DNA of 64,000 bases from Angiostrongylus vasorum (lineage: Eukaryota > Nematoda > Chromadorea > Rhabditida > Metastrongylidae), in contig JADANN010000034.1 in assembly GCA_018806985.1 (NCBI GenBank), positions 806,001 through 870,000 on the forward strand, read 5' to 3'. Below the pieces are notes generated by a model. The model had not been told where the DNA came from. It was given only the letters and a program-made list of their open reading frames with translations, and searched no databases. Within the stretch, counting starts at the first letter, position 1. Each line of letters starts with the position of its first letter. Below, piece by piece: positions 21,948-34,400 of the stretch. The translations under genes were made by a program, and so were the position numbers.

Positions 21948-22439
21948 AAAACGAAAAGCAAGTTCGATTTCACATAAACTCACACGAACCTCACCACCAC
22001 CTTTGATGACTGACAAGAAAGCCAGAGCAGCAATGCAGTAGACCGAAAAATCGTTTCTTTGTGCACTAACAACAGAATGCTTGCGTTTCCTGTTTAGCTT
22101 CGTTGTACAAGCGAAGCTGAGTTGTGTATCAGGAGTTTCAGAATTTTTACCTAACGTCGCTCCACTGATACATTAGGGTATTTCTTGTACTCCTTTCTAC
22201 ACACGACTCGGAGCGCTTCGGTTAGATCCAAGATCAAGTCTACAATGAAGACATTCCTGAAATTCACTCCTAGTGTTAAGCAGGAGTTTAGGGCCGTTCA
22301 AATTCAGATTCAACTTAATCACTAGAAACTATTGTGAAGGTATTTCCTAGTTATTAAAAATGCACAAATAGTATTACCTTCTCGCCGTGTGATAACGACT
22401 GTTGGGATTAAAACACAATATCTACAAATTCAGCACTTT

Positions 22440-22570
22440 CTTGACGACAAAACACGAGGTTATTCCTTTATTCACAAGAATAGACCTATCGTTCCAGCGA
22501 ATTCCGCCCTCTTCAGAGACCGGAAGGGTTATGTTAACTGCAATCTAATCCAATCTTGACAACGACCTTT
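22440..22570 (-). mobile_element. Penelope-like 3' end, solo
   Basis: The terminal block alone is present: cacgaggttattccttta, then the altered core at 22489-22517 (minus CTGAAGAGGGCGGAA...), then gttaactgcaatctaatcc. No coding part is attached. Confidence 0.55.
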
Positions 22571-23930
22571 ATACTCTCTTGAAAGCGAATCTAAAGCTTA
22601 GCACAGAACCAGAGATTCTACTCACGGAAAATCTTACCACTTTGTTCGTGTTTCTACTGTTAGTCTACTGCTAGTGTTATTCGCGAGAATCTAGTCTATA
22701 TCTCACAATGCACATCTTTTAGAAATCGAACTAAAATTTTATTAGAATTCTCCAAACTACGTCAGAAATCAAGAGACAACGAATAAGAAAAAGGGAAGCA
22801 CCAAAGTGTGACCATCATGTATGTGTTCATACTCATTAATAATAATACCCTAGATATCTAGACATAATGAGTAGGGTTCATAGCCTACTATAATTTAGGA
22901 TATTAGAAAATTGTTACATCTTCTGCTGAAAAAGTAGTGTAAGATGGAAAGCTCTGCTACACTAAGAGTATATACACAAAATTCTGAGGTATGAAGTGAC
23001 TTAGCATCAGACAACTTCACATACCGTTCAATACATTCTCTTAAAAAAGGTAACAAGCTAGACAGTTTTATACCGGTAAAATCGTCCATTAGATGAGTTG
23101 TGAAACTGTTCACTTCTTCCATAACTACAAGAAGAAAACAACAGTTTAGGATGCTGACCAGCAGATCAATGATGAACCGCCATAAGCAGCATCTGAGCTG
23201 ATTGTGCAACACCATAAGCGCCATGGCAAACATTTTCGTTGTCCAACACTGGTGCATTACATTTCGCACTTAGAACCTACAACAAACCATTTTTTTATTG
23301 CCAGTGTTTAAACGCAAAACACATTGTTCATGAATCTTCGCTCAAAAGTTTCGTAATTACCTCAAGTCAATTTGACTTCACATATGATAAAGTACAACAA
23401 CAGTGTTTTAAGAAAAAGCCCAGATTTGAAAACCTGGGACGGATCCGCTTGACCCCATCTTGTTAACAGCTACAAATTTAATGTCGAACAAACACCAAAA
23501 TCTCCAATGCCATCATAGAGCCACTCAAAATCAGGCTTTTCTTAATACCACTATGAAGTTTGTGAAAGCAATTATTGTTAGATTTCTTTGAGTCATGTCT
23601 TTTCGGATTCTATTTGATGCTTTCAAAGTATTAAAAACGACGCATGGGTCCACAACCAACTATTCGTATGTAGCATATATGCGTACTGCTCACTGTCTTA
23701 AGATCGTATTGACACAATAATCCACTTTCTATTTTGCCATTGCTTCAGTTTATACGGTGTTTGTTTTTAAGATCTAGATTATGACAACACCATTCACTAG
23801 GACAACATTAGGTCACACTGACCGTTATCTATCCTGGGAAACCGAGAGCAAGAATATAAACGCTTAGTGAAAAATATTTGCGGGTTTAGTTCATAGTGTT
23901 TAAACCACTACCAGTAAGCTCAAACAAAAT
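22571..23930. other. non-coding, nothing recognised
   Basis: AT-rich. A 124-codon minus ORF (22895-23269) lies here but has no recognisable domain, no signal peptide and no splice context, so it is not called as a gene. Confidence 0.4.
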
Positions 23931-23934
23931 GAAG

Positions 23935-24215
23935 AATAAGGGATAAAGAGATGAATTTTTCCGGCATTGATCAATCTCTGAAGGATGCGTCCTGTATTTG
24001 GTTTCACCAAGCATCATTAGAGGAGTATGAATGCATATCTGGCCTATACAATAACTTGCGGTGAACTACCGATGTACCAAAACGGTGCTGCTAGCCTGCG
24101 ACAAAAAGTATGCCGCCATCAACACCAAAGGGATGGGAGTCTTGGTGAACTCTGAGAGCGGGATTCAAGCAGTGACCACGTGTGTATTGCACGACACCTT
24201 CTAACTACAGCGCTG
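23935..24215 (-). repeat. S1 SINE, reverse copy
   Basis: Reversed S1 block order: cattgatcaatctctgaagg, ggtttcaccaagcatcatt, gtatgaatgcatatctgg, then gggatgggagtcttggtga and the head side near gtgaccacgtgtgtattgc. Confidence 0.5.
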
Positions 24216-24420
24216 CACTTGCTCTAAAATAATTTAACCAACCAAAAAAAGAACTACTCTTTGCAGTTCGTTCTAGAGGTGCTCGAAAAAAGTACTAGAC
24301 GGAAACTGAGAAACCTGTTGATCATTATGGGTGAGAGGATTTCATATCCCACTCTCAACCTCTGTAACGTTAATAGTGCAACGTGTGACTGAGTGTTGTC
24401 GTTCAGGAGTATTACAGCTT

Positions 24421-24531
<111 letters not shown>

Positions 24532-24977
24532 TGCAGTTTTTGTAGGACTTCATCAATTTCGTCACACTGATTTTCTATTGTGACTATTTAGGTATGAATT
24601 ACAAAAGGTAACCATAACCTTCTCTGGTAGATGTACGGTTTGTACAGTGTTTATGAACTTCATCTTGATCCAAGAATTACGATACTCTCGGTTGCCGTAA
24701 AACATTCACTTTACATCGTGAGTCATAATCTTATAGGGAAATGCATTGTTTTTTGTCGTGTAAAAGAAGCGAAGAGCAGACTTCAAAAAGAATGCTGTCT
24801 TGATTTAGGGTAAACTCATAAAGAACTCAATTACGGATCTTTTCAGCTTTCCAATTTGCAAGAATTGCCCTGTGACCATAAAGTGGACGACACTGGATCC
24901 CTCCGCTGTTAGAGGATCAGCTCCGATAATTGCCCGAAACTGGTTGTTCTCAACTTCCGATGGTCAACCACTGCACT

Positions 24978-25167
24978 CTACATATCCAAGTTTCCTGTCT
25001 CTTTTGCAAAATCTTCTGTATCAGCATCATAATGCGGATTCTGCAGTGTTACTGGGTCAAATGAGTTGATGACGCGAGTTTTGTTCGCTGCCTTACCACC
25101 TATTTTCGAACAGCAATAAAAAACCGATCGAAGTGTGTTGTCTACCATTATTCCGCAGTTCAAAATA
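24978..25167 (-). CDS. candidate last exon of a membrane protein
   Basis: A ttacttcag acceptor precedes 25167. The frame encodes ILNCGIMVDNTLRSVFYCC, then a hydrophilic tail ending DADTEDFAKETGNLDM and a stop. The start resembles the end of a transmembrane helix followed by a cytoplasmic tail with a Cys pair, as in the helix 7 to tail transition of a GPCR. No family was recognised. Its phase does not match the possible upstream exon at 25920-25735, so at least one exon would be missing. Confidence 0.3.
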
Positions 25168-25284
25168 CTGAAGTAAACAGAAAGTAGTAAACCATTAACA
25201 AGGAGAGATAAAACGAGAGATGTTCATAAAAAATTATACACAGACTAACTACACTTATTTACAAATGCATTCTAACACCAAGGG

Positions 25285-25570
25285 GGCGCGGGTAGTCTAA
25301 TGGTCAGGAGTGGGATTGAATACACTCTGGATCGATCACTCGTCCGATCCGAAGTCGAGCCCAAGGCTCACTAAGCTTTGCATCCCTAAGGGGTCTGCAA
25401 ACTGGTACTGGAGGAAGATAGCAGCACTGATTTGATGCATTGACAGGCCACTACAAGTCATTGTATAGCCCAGATACACAACCTCAACGATTTTTGATAA
25501 AGTCAAATACATGTTGCATCCCTCAGGAATTGATCAATGCCACTTTGTCATTTATCGTTTTTTTACTCTA
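25285..25570 (+). repeat. S1 SINE (tRNA-like head)
   Basis: Head gggggcgcgggtagtctaat with A-box-like gtagtctaatgg; body ggaagatagcagcactgat; tail ccctcaggaattgatcaatg. It lies between the two candidate membrane-protein exons. Confidence 0.6.
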
Positions 25571-25734
25571 GTATCATAAGAGAAGTTTCAACAATGTAAA
25601 AATCGCAATTACTCCTGCACCAAGTCAATAACTTTACATTTGCTGTCCCGTTCTTTAAACGACGTGAGAGGCAGAAAAAAACAGTAGCCAATGCTTTACA
25701 GCTCAAATAATACCGAATAAAGGTTAGCTGTTAC

Positions 25735-25920
25735 CTCTTGTACTGGAGGTATGACTACATAATCTACCCAAAGGGTCATACGAAGCCCCACGTCGACCTC
25801 CAACAGCGGTAAATTCGTTCCAGCACACAAATATAAAAACTATGAAGGATGTCACCAGCATAGTTCGCTGCTTTCTAGAAAACTCGCGCGAAACTCTCAA
25901 AGTATTTTGCGTAAATCCCA
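25735..25920 (-). CDS. candidate internal exon with one membrane segment
   Basis: A ttttttgtag acceptor and a gtaaca donor bound a 186-base open frame. It encodes a basic stretch (SREFSRKQRT) followed by one hydrophobic segment (MLVTSFIVFIFVCW), then a hydrophilic part. Read as a GPCR, this would be loop 3 plus helix 6; read from the internal Met, it would be a signal peptide. Both readings are speculative and no family was recognised. Confidence 0.3.
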
Positions 25921-26029
25921 CTACAAAAAATGAACAGAAGGGAAGAATGCTTCATTATCACTTGCGATTTCATACATTATCTCAGAATGATATTTTTAAT
26001 GCGAGAGAGCGCACTACCCAACCATGTGA

Positions 26030-26330
26030 ACTCTGTGCGGTGGAATACTGAGTAGAACACTGATAGAAAGTGGTGACTGTGCGAGGCGGCTATTTTGGTT
26101 ACCGTGCGAATGAAATCTAGGTTTCGTGACTTTTCCACTGGGATTGTGTAAGTTTTGGCCGATAACACTGCAGTCAACTTGAGCTTTCCAAGCTCTGAAG
26201 AGGCTGAAATCCGCTGTAGCATCAGCTTTTGTGAAAAAAGAGTGTAGTAACAACCCCATGTGCGCTTATAAAGAAAACAGCGAATTATTCATCAATGCCA
26301 ACGTTACTAGAAAGTCGGTTTTGGGAACAC
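26030..26330 (+). mobile_element. Penelope-like 3' end, solo
   Basis: The plus-oriented terminal block ends near 26320 (caatgccaacgttactagaaa, split by small changes). It contains a decayed core at 26194-26226 (CTGAAGAGGCTGAAATCC...). No RT or endonuclease part is attached. Confidence 0.55.
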
Positions 26331-26374
26331 CATCCGAATACTTCACCTATACACCCACAACTATGCCGAGATAT

Positions 26375-26640
26375 TTGCAAAACTCATACCCCGGCTGGCT
26401 TAGTGATAGCGCCGTTAAGGTAAAAAACTGACCGAGAGAAGGGGAAAGCAAAGACGTCAGTGGTGCAACGGATAACTCGTGAGCTCCTGAAAAGAGTAAT
26501 CGGGGGTTCGAACCTGGCATGGGAGTGTGGGTTTTGGAAGTATCCCAGCATCATTGTGGTTATATCTCACATAACAGCTTTCCATGAGGAAAAAAAATAA
26601 CGGGCAATAAATAAATAGTTACACACGTTGTTTTGTTAAA
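26375..26640 (+). repeat. family-B retroposon
   Basis: Block order: ctgaccgagagaagg, cagtggtgcaacggataact, gggttcgaacctggcatgg, catcattgtggttatatct, then an AT-rich tail with a broken hairpin (ataacgggcaataaataaa). The gggttcgaacctgg block resembles a Pol III B box. Confidence 0.55.
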
Positions 26641-27690
26641 AGTTGGCTTAATTGATTCTAGGATGAATCATAACAAGACTGCGCTTATTTAATTAAAATG
26701 CATCTTTTTCCAATCAGAAAGAAAGCGGTCGCCCTATATACCCAATTTCTTACTTTTCACACACTGTACAGGCAGTAAGGTGATTTTATTTCGAGATCGG
26801 CGCAGCACCGCCTCTCAAGCTAGGGAGATCGATATCTCGACCCAGAACTCCAGCGAACATCAAATAAATGCCACAAATCAATGGCCTGGTCGAAAACTAC
26901 AGTGCTAACAAGGTGGCAAATCATTGTCCGATCCATAACGGACAGTGAGTGCCTGTCGTGACGACTTAGGAAAACCCTAGCTCACCAGTCCCAAGACTCC
27001 AAGGGATGAAAAACCTTGCTTAACCCGGAACACACCAATCAGATTAAAACTGTTCTTAGATCTGTACGATTATTCGAGAAGGCAGGCTAACTAGGTACGT
27101 AGGTTCACTTGATGAAACAGATGAAATGTGGTTTCAAAAAGCTTCTTAACAGTCCATGACCGAAAAATTAACAGAGAAAAAAGAAATAATATTGCCAAGA
27201 AAGCGAACCTTCAGTCAATTTCTTTTGCCCTGCGTAGCACTATTCAGCAGTGTCTACTTCAACAGACACGAAGAGTATCGCACTTCTTATACGGTTTTCA
27301 TTTCCCTAAGCTATAACATACTATGTGTAGCTCACAGCTTTGCTGAAGTGGAGATTCGTTTTTAGATGGGTTCCGCAACAAATTCTAACTCATTCTCAGC
27401 TTGGTTACCTTGTTGGAAAAATGAACAAGCCACCATAATAAACCGTTGTGCGAGAACTAAAAACAACCCCCCAACCATGATATAATATTTATTTAAAACA
27501 TAGAAAGGATTTACCCTTTACTAAAATATTAGCATATTTTTCTCAAAAAAAAACATTCGTCCGAAGATCAACCTAAAAAAGAAAACTAGACCATATAATC
27601 GATCCTGAGCACAACGTTTCTGAAAAAGTTCGCCGACAACTGTTAACATAAAATATGACCATTAATGCATCAAAATACTTCCTAATAGCA
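26641..27690. other. non-coding or unplaced exons of git-1
   Basis: A plus ORF at 27156-27365 has two hydrophobic stretches (FLLPCVALFSSVYF and VFISLSYNILCVAHSF), but no start context or family was recognised. A minus AATAAA at 27488-27493 could be the git-1 poly(A) signal. Nothing else was recognised. Confidence 0.35.
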
Positions 27691-27694
27691 TTAC

Positions 27695-28095
27695 TTATTT
27701 GGATACTTGGATGGCCCGTTTTTTACTGGTTGTGCGGACCTCAGCATAATACCCGTCTTTTCGGAGTTTTGCTGGTCTAGCCATTGTGGTTCCCTGGAAT
27801 CCCGAGGTCAGCCTGGCCAAAGTCTGCCCCAGGTCACCACCAAAGGCAGTCGCAGCCCTTGGGGATCAGAGGAAGATTTGCCACCATGCGAGTAGTTTCA
27901 TACCAGGACGGTGGTGGAACGTGGTACTGGTTTATTCTTAACCAGGCTTCCTGATGGAAACGCTGGACTCCTTCTCAGCTTGGAAGACCCTCTCTGGGGG
28001 ACGAATATCCCCGCTGTATATCGCAGTCCGACACCCGGGAACACCTCACAGCTACGATAAGGCGGTAAACCGCTGGGAGGAATACCATTAATAAT
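27695..28095 (-). repeat. S3 non-autonomous element, best copy
   Basis: About 400 bp. On the forward strand the left end (ttggatacttggatggcccg, ttgtgcggacctcagcata) is the complement of the RTE-A 3' end. The body has ccctggaatcccgaggtca and ggcagtcgcagcccttggg; the right end has acgataaggcggtaaaccg. It lies downstream of the last confirmed git-1 exon and may have displaced or split the 3' part. Confidence 0.65.
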
Positions 28096-28485
28096 GTTGC
28101 TTTGATGAGGAAAATAAGTGTAGAGTGGAAATTCGAAGCACAGTCACCTTTCCTTAAAAGAATACGGTGTGATGGACGTACCGTGTCCTTCACTGGTATT
28201 TTAACCTTTTGATGATTGCTGATGTTAGTAAACAGTCGCCCACATTCGGAACAAACTCGTCTGCATAGTGAACTACTGCTTAGCGCGCGTCACTGAATTT
28301 AGCTTAACCTGCCACCATTATAAACACGGCACATTTCCAATTATCGCAGGAAAGGAAAAATGAGGGAAGCGACAGAAATCCCGACCAGATATAGAAAATG
28401 GATAAGTTCCACACAAAACTGATGATACCAAGATGTTTCGGAACGTTATAAGGAATTTGTGGAAATAAGGGTTTTCAACTCTTAC

Positions 28486-31400
28486 CATAGTTGCCTCCAT
28501 GAGCGCTGATATGGCTTCCTCGGTTTTTCCTACCCGCTCTTCACGTGGAATCACGCAAATAATTTGATCGACGAGTGATGCTATTTTATGAGCATAGTGA
28601 CTAGAACGTCCGTGAAGCTGATTATGCTGTGCATCTGTGAGGAGTGACCGGATGGCTACTGTGAGATTTTCCGTTTGGCGAATAAAGTTGTCAGGGAACA
28701 CTGGTTCGCTGAAAGCCTCATGAACTTTAGATGCGACGAACTGAGGGGCGGCTGTGATGGTAGTGTATTCGTTCGCATCAGGATTCCGATCACGAGGACG
28801 CAGTTTCTCTCGCGAACTATCACGAGGGCGCAATTTGTCCCGCGAGTTGTCGCGAGTTTCATCATTGTCTCTGTGATTATCTGTTCCCATTCTCATAGTA
28901 GGAACCATTCGAGAATAACCCGAGGTCGTACCACCGATACTTCCATGTCGTTTAATCATTCGGGATTCCGATTCTATAGGTGGTCGACCAATTCGGTCTC
29001 CACGTTCAACTCCGACAGAATGTGCTCGTTCAACCATGTGATTGCCAGAGATGTGGGATGTTGTTCCCGGTGATACAAGTCTTCTCATCAACGTAGTTTG
29101 CTCGGTTAATCGCATAATCTCGTCTTTCAAACAAGTATTCTCAACCTTCATATGTTCCATAGAATTTTGGAGATTCGTAAGAATCTTCATGATTTGTGTA
29201 TTCGCATGTGAAATTGAATTCAGCTTATTTTCGTTCTCCGTCATTCGTTCCTTCAACTCCAATACATCATCAATGCATACACGTCCATCAATCATTACAT
29301 CTATAGAGGATGTCGACCGTGTCTTATTACCCGAAGATCTCCTTGTTGTACCGCTGTTATTAACCTCACAAGTTCTAATAGGAAAGTCAGCCACTTCATC
29401 ATAATCTCTGTTCGGTTCACTGCTATCCATTCTTGTGTTGCTAAATAAAGGAACTTCACCATTTCACCACAATAATTACCTATATAAAAAGCTACTAAAA
29501 AACCTGGACAAGTTGGGTAAGTTGCTAGAGATGTCCGCAGTCTCTTGTAAATCATCCGGAGGACGACCGAAGTGTCGTCGTTTTGCTTCCCTAAATGAAT
29601 AGCAGTGCTATAGATGTTGTACAGATACCACAGGCTTATTACAGACCTCTTTTCTCACATTTTGAAACAAATAAAGATACAACGTTCAATAATCCTAAAG
29701 TGGAGTGAATAAAAAACTCACAAATATCCCCAAAGAACAAACATATATTTAAATATGAAATACTTGTAACAGCAGTTAGTGTTAAATTTAAGAGCTTTCG
29801 GGATGCACAACAGAAAAAGGAGTACGTCGCTAAATTATCTATATAACCTGTAATCTCCTAATTAAACTAGGGATTGGAGTAAGCATCTGTAAAGGCCCTA
29901 TTCGTCTCTGCTCCTAACCTACGCAGTATATACGAAGGATATGTTAAAAATTAATTTGGGGAAGTCTATACAATAATCGACGTTTAGGAAACCATTTGCA
30001 TACATACAAGCAAATCCAAGTAGGTATGCATGAAATGTGAAAAAAAAACGTATGTAGAGGGTACAAAGCAGTGTACCAAAGAAGAGATTCGAGTCCAGAA
30101 TCTGAATCTAGCGACGACATTGAGCACTTAAACGTTTGGTCTGCTCTGCATTTTATCTCCCTGTCTTCCATCCAGTGGCGCGTGTGGCGTAGTGGTCGGA
30201 GGCGCCCTGCAACACACACGTGGAATCGATCCCCGCACCCATGGTTCACCAATCCTTCCTTCCGTCCATCCGGGGTCGGCAAATTGGTACCAGACTTCTT
30301 TGGGAGGATAGCAGCACTGCACTGGCTCGACAATCGTTAGGCCACCTCGAGTCATTTTAGAGGCCACATATGCATTCACTCACCTCCAAACGATGCTTAA
30401 TGATGTCGAATGCATGGCGCATCTCAGGGGATTGACCAATGCCAAGAGCTTTATCCTTTATCTTCCACCCAGGGATGTACCACATAACCTCGAAACTCAC
30501 CAACCAAGATCCAGCATTGGAGGAGCATGCTGAAGAGAAGGCAGGAACAGGAAAAAAATCTACTTGGTTGTGTAGACATAGGCAAAGATTCGCCCGGTTT
30601 TCACATGTAGTATCTGTAACTGTCCTGCACAGACACAAAAAAGGCACCGAATTAACTAACAAATTCAACAACAATTCAATGAATATAGGATTAAGAATGC
30701 AAGGTGGACGATTTTTCTATCCGTTTCGCAAGTTTCGCAAACATTTGAAACAGTAACCACAAACCAAGGAAGAGCAGTCAACCCGAAGGAAACCGGAAAC
30801 AAATTCTTGTTACGCTCCAAGAAAGGGTCAGATTGTTAACAAAATAGGTGTCAAATCAGATAAATTCTCTTGAACGGAAAACCAGTAAGACCACGATGAT
30901 GTACAAAGATCGAAAGATACATGAAATCGGCAAGTACTGGTATTGAACATTCTTTGCAAAGTCTTTATTCGACTCATCTTTGATAACATTAGATTGCAGT
31001 ATGGATACCAACGAATAATGGTGAGCTATGCAAACGAGCAGTGTTTGGGAAAGTGTTCAACATGATATATCACTTCCACAGCATAGTGAAACACTTTAGC
31101 AACACCCGAGTATAAAATGCCTCATTATTTCACTCTTACTGATTTGAAAATCTTTCGTCAAAATTGAAACAGAAGTAGCCAAAGAAGCTCGAATATTCAG
31201 CGCGTATCTGCTCAACGTGCAAAAAAACTTTCAAGTGCTTCATATTCAGAACTTTACCACTTTGAAACGACATCGATAAGAACGTAAACGGAGGAGCCAA
31301 AAAGGTTACAGCACCCAAAAATTCAGTGCTATTTTGGGAGTGAAGGACGATCACTAGTAGAAACACCACTTTTGTGCTGCTGATAGCTGTGCTAGCACCA

Positions 31401-34400
31401 AGCACTGGCCATACCAAAACGAGTGCTGGTCTGCTTTTATAGTATGTGGGGGAGAAATCTGTCTGCTTTTTATAGTATGTGGGAAAAAAATTATCTTCTT
31501 TAAAAATAAAATCTGCTATGGTGAACGGATTGGCTCATGATGCCGCATTTACGCTCAATGTAACGTGTATCTCCGAATTCCGTTGTGTACCTGGATCAGG
31601 AAGTCAACATGGCGAACACATTGTCTTCATTGCTGACCAGGAACAAACGAAAAACTTGAGGAATATTGAGGATGTAATGAAGGGGACAAACAAAAACAGG
31701 TACCTTTTTGACTGCGTGACTCATCACGTCTTCACCAATGCAACGGAAATCTGGAAGCAGTGTAAGTAAGATGAACAATCACCAATGTTTTTCCAACGTG
31801 TGATCGAAGTAGTTTGAAGAGCAACACATCACAAGATCAGGGAGCGAAGTGTGTACGAAACGATGTAGAAAATCTGGTGACCCGTGATGGTGTGTAACAA
31901 CATAGCAGCCATTTATTTTCCATGAAATGTCAAACGCCGTAAAGAAGATCAACGAATGCCGAGATTTTTTTTAGCAAGCTCTGAAATAGAAAAAACGTGT
32001 TGCTCTGGTGTCTCTGAAGGAAGCTGAATCCACTCGGCAACTCTATCACGCGATAGGAAGCAGACATTTGACAAGCGTCCACTTAAGACAATGTATCAAC
32101 AAAGACAGGTGGCACAAAGACGACTTCATCATATACAAATAATTGCTTATCTTCTAAAGAAATGTATTAAGCAATGTCCTTAGTTTTTATTAACTGCCTA
32201 TTCTTTTCATTGTAAAGTGCTATGTGAAATACCATCATAAGGATGCTGAAGTATGAGCAAAACTCGGAACCTCAGTTGGGCTTCGAATTGCGAGTACCCT
32301 CACCGCTAAAGGTATTATTTACGACTGAGGTTCTGACTTTGTTCAAAGCAAAACCATTTTCATCAATGACTTATCCGTCATCGTTACAGTCCATGTCTGT
32401 CCACTAATAGTACCATAGTAAAGGCCACATCGAATCCTTTTACAATATCTTGTTTCTTTTATTCAAGGCAATGCAATACTGCAGTGATTTGAAAATGATG
32501 AAAACCGAGCGAGTCAGGCAACTTCTACATCAAGGTTGAGGGAAAAGCTCCCCAGCGAAGTTGAAGAGTTTCTTGCGAGTGGACTTACTAGTTTGTGTAG
32601 AATATGGGATGATTTTTGCATCGTGCTTTGCTTTCAATCTATTCAATTGTTAAAGGTTTCTCATAGGAATTCCTAGCCGTTAGTTGTGAGGCAACTTGCT
32701 GTGTCCTAAGGTGGCACATTTGGCGTTTATCGCCGACCAAAAACAACTTCGTACTTCTCTGAGACGTTGGTGGATCTAGAGAGTTGACTCCCTCAAGCAT
32801 TAATGTGTCATATACATGCGTGAGCGACTCCGCGTATAGGCGGATAATATTCTATAATTCAATTAAAAGCCTGCAAGTAGGTAACTGGAAAGTACATGCG
32901 TGGTGGTGAGGAATCGCCATCAACAAACAACGGTCATGTCTTCTCTGGAAGACAGTGCTAAGCTACTCTATAATATGCGATCACGATCATCTGAATTCTT
33001 AGTTTAAAACCTTACAGTGTAGACTGAGAAAATTAGCTACGACGTCGTCCTACTAGTCGCGAAGGGAAAGACGCTGCCCATTTAACGCCAACGCCGTCTT
33101 TGTTACCGGGAAAGAACTATACCTCGAAACATGCGATAACAGAGTCGGTGGCACCAGTCTTGGAGTTCTCGTCTACACGAGTTTGGCCATAAACATCCAT
33201 TCTACAACAATTAACAGCCACAATCGAACGCATACATTTGATGGGATGTAAAGCAACGAAACCCCACATCAAGGCATGGAAACGACGAATACGAAGCGTT
33301 CTATGCGGACACCTGGAATTCTATACAGACGATAATACCTGAAAGGTCGCAATTATAGGTTCACATGTCTTCTTCAAAGCCACTGTTGGAAAAATGAAAC
33401 GCTAAAACTAGACTCAAGAGAATGTGTGAAAAATTCCACATCGGAACTTATGAGTGTAACGAACTGGGTAAGCAGCTGACTAAGTTCATCTTGCTAACCA
33501 AGATCATCCATGCTAACTCATAGTACTAGACATCTCACTCTCATTGTTGGATGTGGCAATCCCTCAATGAAGAGCGCTATCAAGAAATGAAAAGATTGTA
33601 GCAAATCAAAGGCTTTTACTACCTAATGTCGTCTCAAAAATTTTTACAAAAAAGACCATTGTCTTCCTTGCGTAAAAAATTTCTTTCTTACATAAAGAAG
33701 AGAGGTGGCAATATTCAAGAAACGAAGAGTCAAAATGATAACGAATTAGGATTCTTATTCAAACTAATAGGAGGTCCTTAGGAGGATATCGCTATCGACA
33801 GCATCGAAGAAGAATACGACCGGCTCACTCCAGTATCAACATATTAGTGCGACGGAGCCGAAAGCTTGAAAGCCACCAACAGATATGCCTCCAGGAACAT
33901 TCGGGCTAATACATCAACGAATCTCATAATGCATAGAAAATTAGAAACACATGGAGAAAACTGTTCAAGTTGCAGAGGTGGGAAAGAGCACTTGCAACGG
34001 CCGACGAAATTTCGTCGGTTGCAAGACTGAGGTGATCGGACCCCCACGAACAAACGTAACAGTAGAGGTTTCCAGAACAGCGATGGAGAAAATCATTATC
34101 GACTTCTATCCTGATTTCTTCAACACCCATGTACACTTGTTTGGTATGAAGTTGAGGATGGCTATATCGTTTCAAGCGAGGAATTCGACAAGGCGACACA
34201 ATGTTGCCAAATTTATTTGCAGCCACCTTCGAGAATTTTGTGTTAAAACTGGAAATGGATAAGATAGAAGTAAAATCGATGGTAGGACACTATGCCACCT
34301 GTACTTTGCTGATGAGACTGTTCTTATGACATCAAGCACTACTAAAAAAGAACGAATGCTGGCGGGGTTCTAAAACGTATGTGAAAAGATTGATCTTCCA

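Noticed and set aside
22895..23269. 124-codon minus ORF
   Set aside because: Composition is plausible, but there is no domain, no signal peptide, no splice context and no link to a neighbouring exon. Length alone is not enough in AT-rich DNA.
27156..27365. Plus ORF with two hydrophobic stretches
   Set aside because: Looks membrane-like but has no start, acceptor or family; reading minus gives stops. Left unassigned.
28675..29404. Two long plus ORFs (132 and 120 codons)
   Set aside because: They are shadows of the large git-1 exon on minus.
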